Shown here: in pieces, positions 6,262 through 7,329 of the stretch
Numbering within the stretch: position 1 is the first letter of the stretch
How the letters are laid out: each line of letters opens with the position of its first letter
NCBI GenBank assembly: GCA_031548835.1
Contig: JAVBQS010000042.1
Coordinates: forward strand, 1-7,329
Direction of reading: 5' to 3'
Length of the DNA: 7,329 nucleotides
Origin: WQTU01 sp031548835
GTDB taxonomy: Bacteria; Spirochaetota; Spirochaetia; CADAEX01
Translations under genes and position numbers: made by a program
The notes under the pieces: generated by a model
Seen by the model: the letters and a program-made list of their open reading frames with translations, nothing else
The model's database searches: none
Told to the model about the DNA's origin: nothing

Positions 6262-7158
6262 ATGAGATTTAATTTTATAATTATATTTTCACTATTGTGT
6301 CTTGTTTGTTCAGGAGCTGTGTTTGCACAAGATTCCCAGAATATTTTTACATATAAAGTAGGTGATTATGAAGTAATCCTGCTTGTGGAAAGCAGAGGAC
6401 AGGGAAACAGCTCAATTATTATTGCTGACAATGCTGTTATTCAAAAATATATTCCAGGAGGTAATTTCCCTTCAGAAGTAAATACTTTTCTTATCCGCAC
6501 ACCCAAAAATACAATAATGGTTGATACCGGTTATGGCACAACTATTTTTGAAAGTTTAAAAAATTTAAAAATAGATCCTGCAAATATTGATACAGTGCTT
6601 ATAACACATATGCATGGAGATCATATTAGCGGGCTTCAGAAAGATGGCAAAGCTACATTTCCAAATGCAGCAATTTATGTTTCAGAACAGGAAAAAAAGT
6701 ATTGGTCAGATAACAAAATAATGGCAAAAGCACCTGAAGCAAGACAAAAAAATTTCCAGCTTGCCCAGAGTGCATTAGCAATATATGGCAGCAAAGTAAA
6801 GACTTTTAAACCTGGAGAAATTAATAGTAAAATAAAAGAACTTCTCCCTGGAATAATGCCTGTTGAAGCATTTGGCCATACCCCGGGCCATACAGCATAT
6901 ATGGTAACTTCCGGTAAAGACAAACTGCTTATAATAGGTGATTTAATAAATGTTATGGCAATACAGATACCTGCTCCTGATATAGCAACTACTTTTGATA
7001 TTGATTCAAAAGCTGCTGCTGAATCACGCAAAAAAATTTTAAAGTATGTAACTGAAAACAAAATTCCTATTGCAGGAATGCATTTAATTTATCCTGCTAT
7101 TGGATTAACTGAAGAACAAAACAAGGGAGAGTATAAATTTACACCTGTAAAAAATTAA
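6262..7158 (+). CDS. Exported metallo-beta-lactamase-fold hydrolase, lactonase-like
   Basis: The 298-residue protein has a signal peptide (residues 1-22, ending GAVFA before Gln-Asp), so it should act in the periplasm or outside the cell. The MBL-fold metal ligands are complete: THMHGDH gives H116, H118, D120 and H121; GHTPGH gives H206; GDL gives D227; and AGMH gives H274. That is the full set for a two-metal (usually zinc) site. Around it are VDTGYGTTIF (87-96) and IDTVLITHMHGDHISGLQ, typical of the branch that contains N-acyl homoserine lactonase-like and organophosphate hydrolase-like enzymes. The closing Ala-Gly-Met-His-Leu with Pro and Gly (271-281) also fits that branch. Residue patterns do not settle the substrate; a lactone or other ester is plausible, a beta-lactam less so. 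Cys17 in the hydrophobic core resembles a weak lipobox, but the VFA-Q site favours normal cleavage. The gene is alone on the plus strand, divergent from the transporter, and closed by a strong terminator. Confidence 0.88.
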   Translation: MRFNFIIIFSLLCLVCSGAVFAQDSQNIFTYKVGDYEVILLVESRGQGNSSIIIADNAVIQKYIPGGNFPSEVNTFLIRTPKNTIMVDTGYGTTIFESLKNLKIDPANIDTVLITHMHGDHISGLQKDGKATFPNAAIYVSEQEKKYWSDNKIMAKAPEARQKNFQLAQSALAIYGSKVKTFKPGEINSKIKELLPGIMPVEAFGHTPGHTAYMVTSGKDKLLIIGDLINVMAIQIPAPDIATTFDIDSKAAAESRKKILKYVTENKIPIAGMHLIYPAIGLTEEQNKGEYKFTPVKN

Positions 7159-7168
7159 AATTATCTTT

Positions 7169-7200
7169 AAATAAGGGAAGGGAAACTCCGTCCCTTATTT
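7169..7200 (+). terminator. Intrinsic terminator after the hydrolase gene
   Basis: AAATAAGGGA (7169-7178) pairs perfectly with TCCCTTATTT (7191-7200) around a 12-base loop, followed by two more T. It begins 11 bases after the stop codon. Because the stem is flanked by A on the left, it could also work on the minus strand for a gene beyond the window. Confidence 0.85.
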
Positions 7201-7202
7201 TT

Positions 7203-7329
7203 GCTTAATAGATATGCCCTTTTATGATGCCAAATAGCTATTTAAATTAAGCTTATGAGAAATAATTATTTATTAACATATTTATATTACAGCCTGATAA
7301 ATAATAGAGACTTATTTTTTAATTGTTAT
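7203..7329. other. AT-rich tail without a recognisable gene
   Basis: After the terminator I find no open frame with a ribosome binding site on either strand. GCTTAAT (7204-7210) and its complement ATTAAGC (7246-7252) form a weak 7-bp inverted repeat with a long loop, probably chance. Confidence 0.45.

Noticed and set aside
6675..7061. Minus-strand open frame of 128 codons opposite the hydrolase gene
   Set aside because: The plus strand has a complete metal-site pattern and a strong ribosome binding site; this frame is antisense without independent support.

Overview
The window is very AT-rich and bacterial. It carries no RNA genes, CRISPR arrays or phage genes that I can recognise. Three proteins have Sec signal peptides ending in Phe-Ala-Gln. 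There is also a beta-barrel-like outer-membrane protein, a flavodoxin/ferredoxin protein typical of strict anaerobes, and a MalT-like STAND ATPase. Together these suggest a diderm, host-associated anaerobe. A Treponema-like spirochaete is my best guess, but this is inference from style and not proof. TGA acts as a normal stop.

Layout from left to right. Positions 1 to about 141 are the end of an IS5-type insertion sequence, with the first 32 residues of its transposase on the minus strand, cut by the window edge. It abuts and truncates a MalT/LuxR-type STAND ATPase gene (102-2174, minus) that has lost its C-terminal part, where such proteins normally carry the DNA-binding domain. An AT-rich gap (2175-2567) holds the promoter of that gene and a hairpin terminator. 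A small exported protein of unknown function (2568-3074, minus) follows. Next is a gap (3075-3422) with a clear promoter and a striking 105-base nested inverted repeat. A small outer-membrane beta-barrel candidate (3423-3935, minus) comes next, with its own promoter and a hairpin in its leader. A broken EFR1-type flavodoxin/ferredoxin gene (4030-4765, minus) and an MFS transporter (4821-6134, minus) complete the minus-strand run. Beyond a 127-base divergent intergenic region lies an exported metallo-beta-lactamase-fold hydrolase (6262-7158, plus), closed by a strong terminator.

The genes do not form an obvious single pathway. Most of the minus-strand genes have their own promoter candidates or ribosome binding sites, so this looks like a row of short transcription units. 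The only shared control region is the MFS/hydrolase divergent spacer, which contains a spaced direct repeat and a short palindrome. Two of the six sizeable genes are damaged: one by the IS, one by a small deletion with a frameshift. This suggests a genome under ongoing decay or reshuffling. I see no convincing new multi-gene system. The most useful observations are the IS-truncated regulator, the broken flavodoxin/ferredoxin gene and the 105-base structured element.
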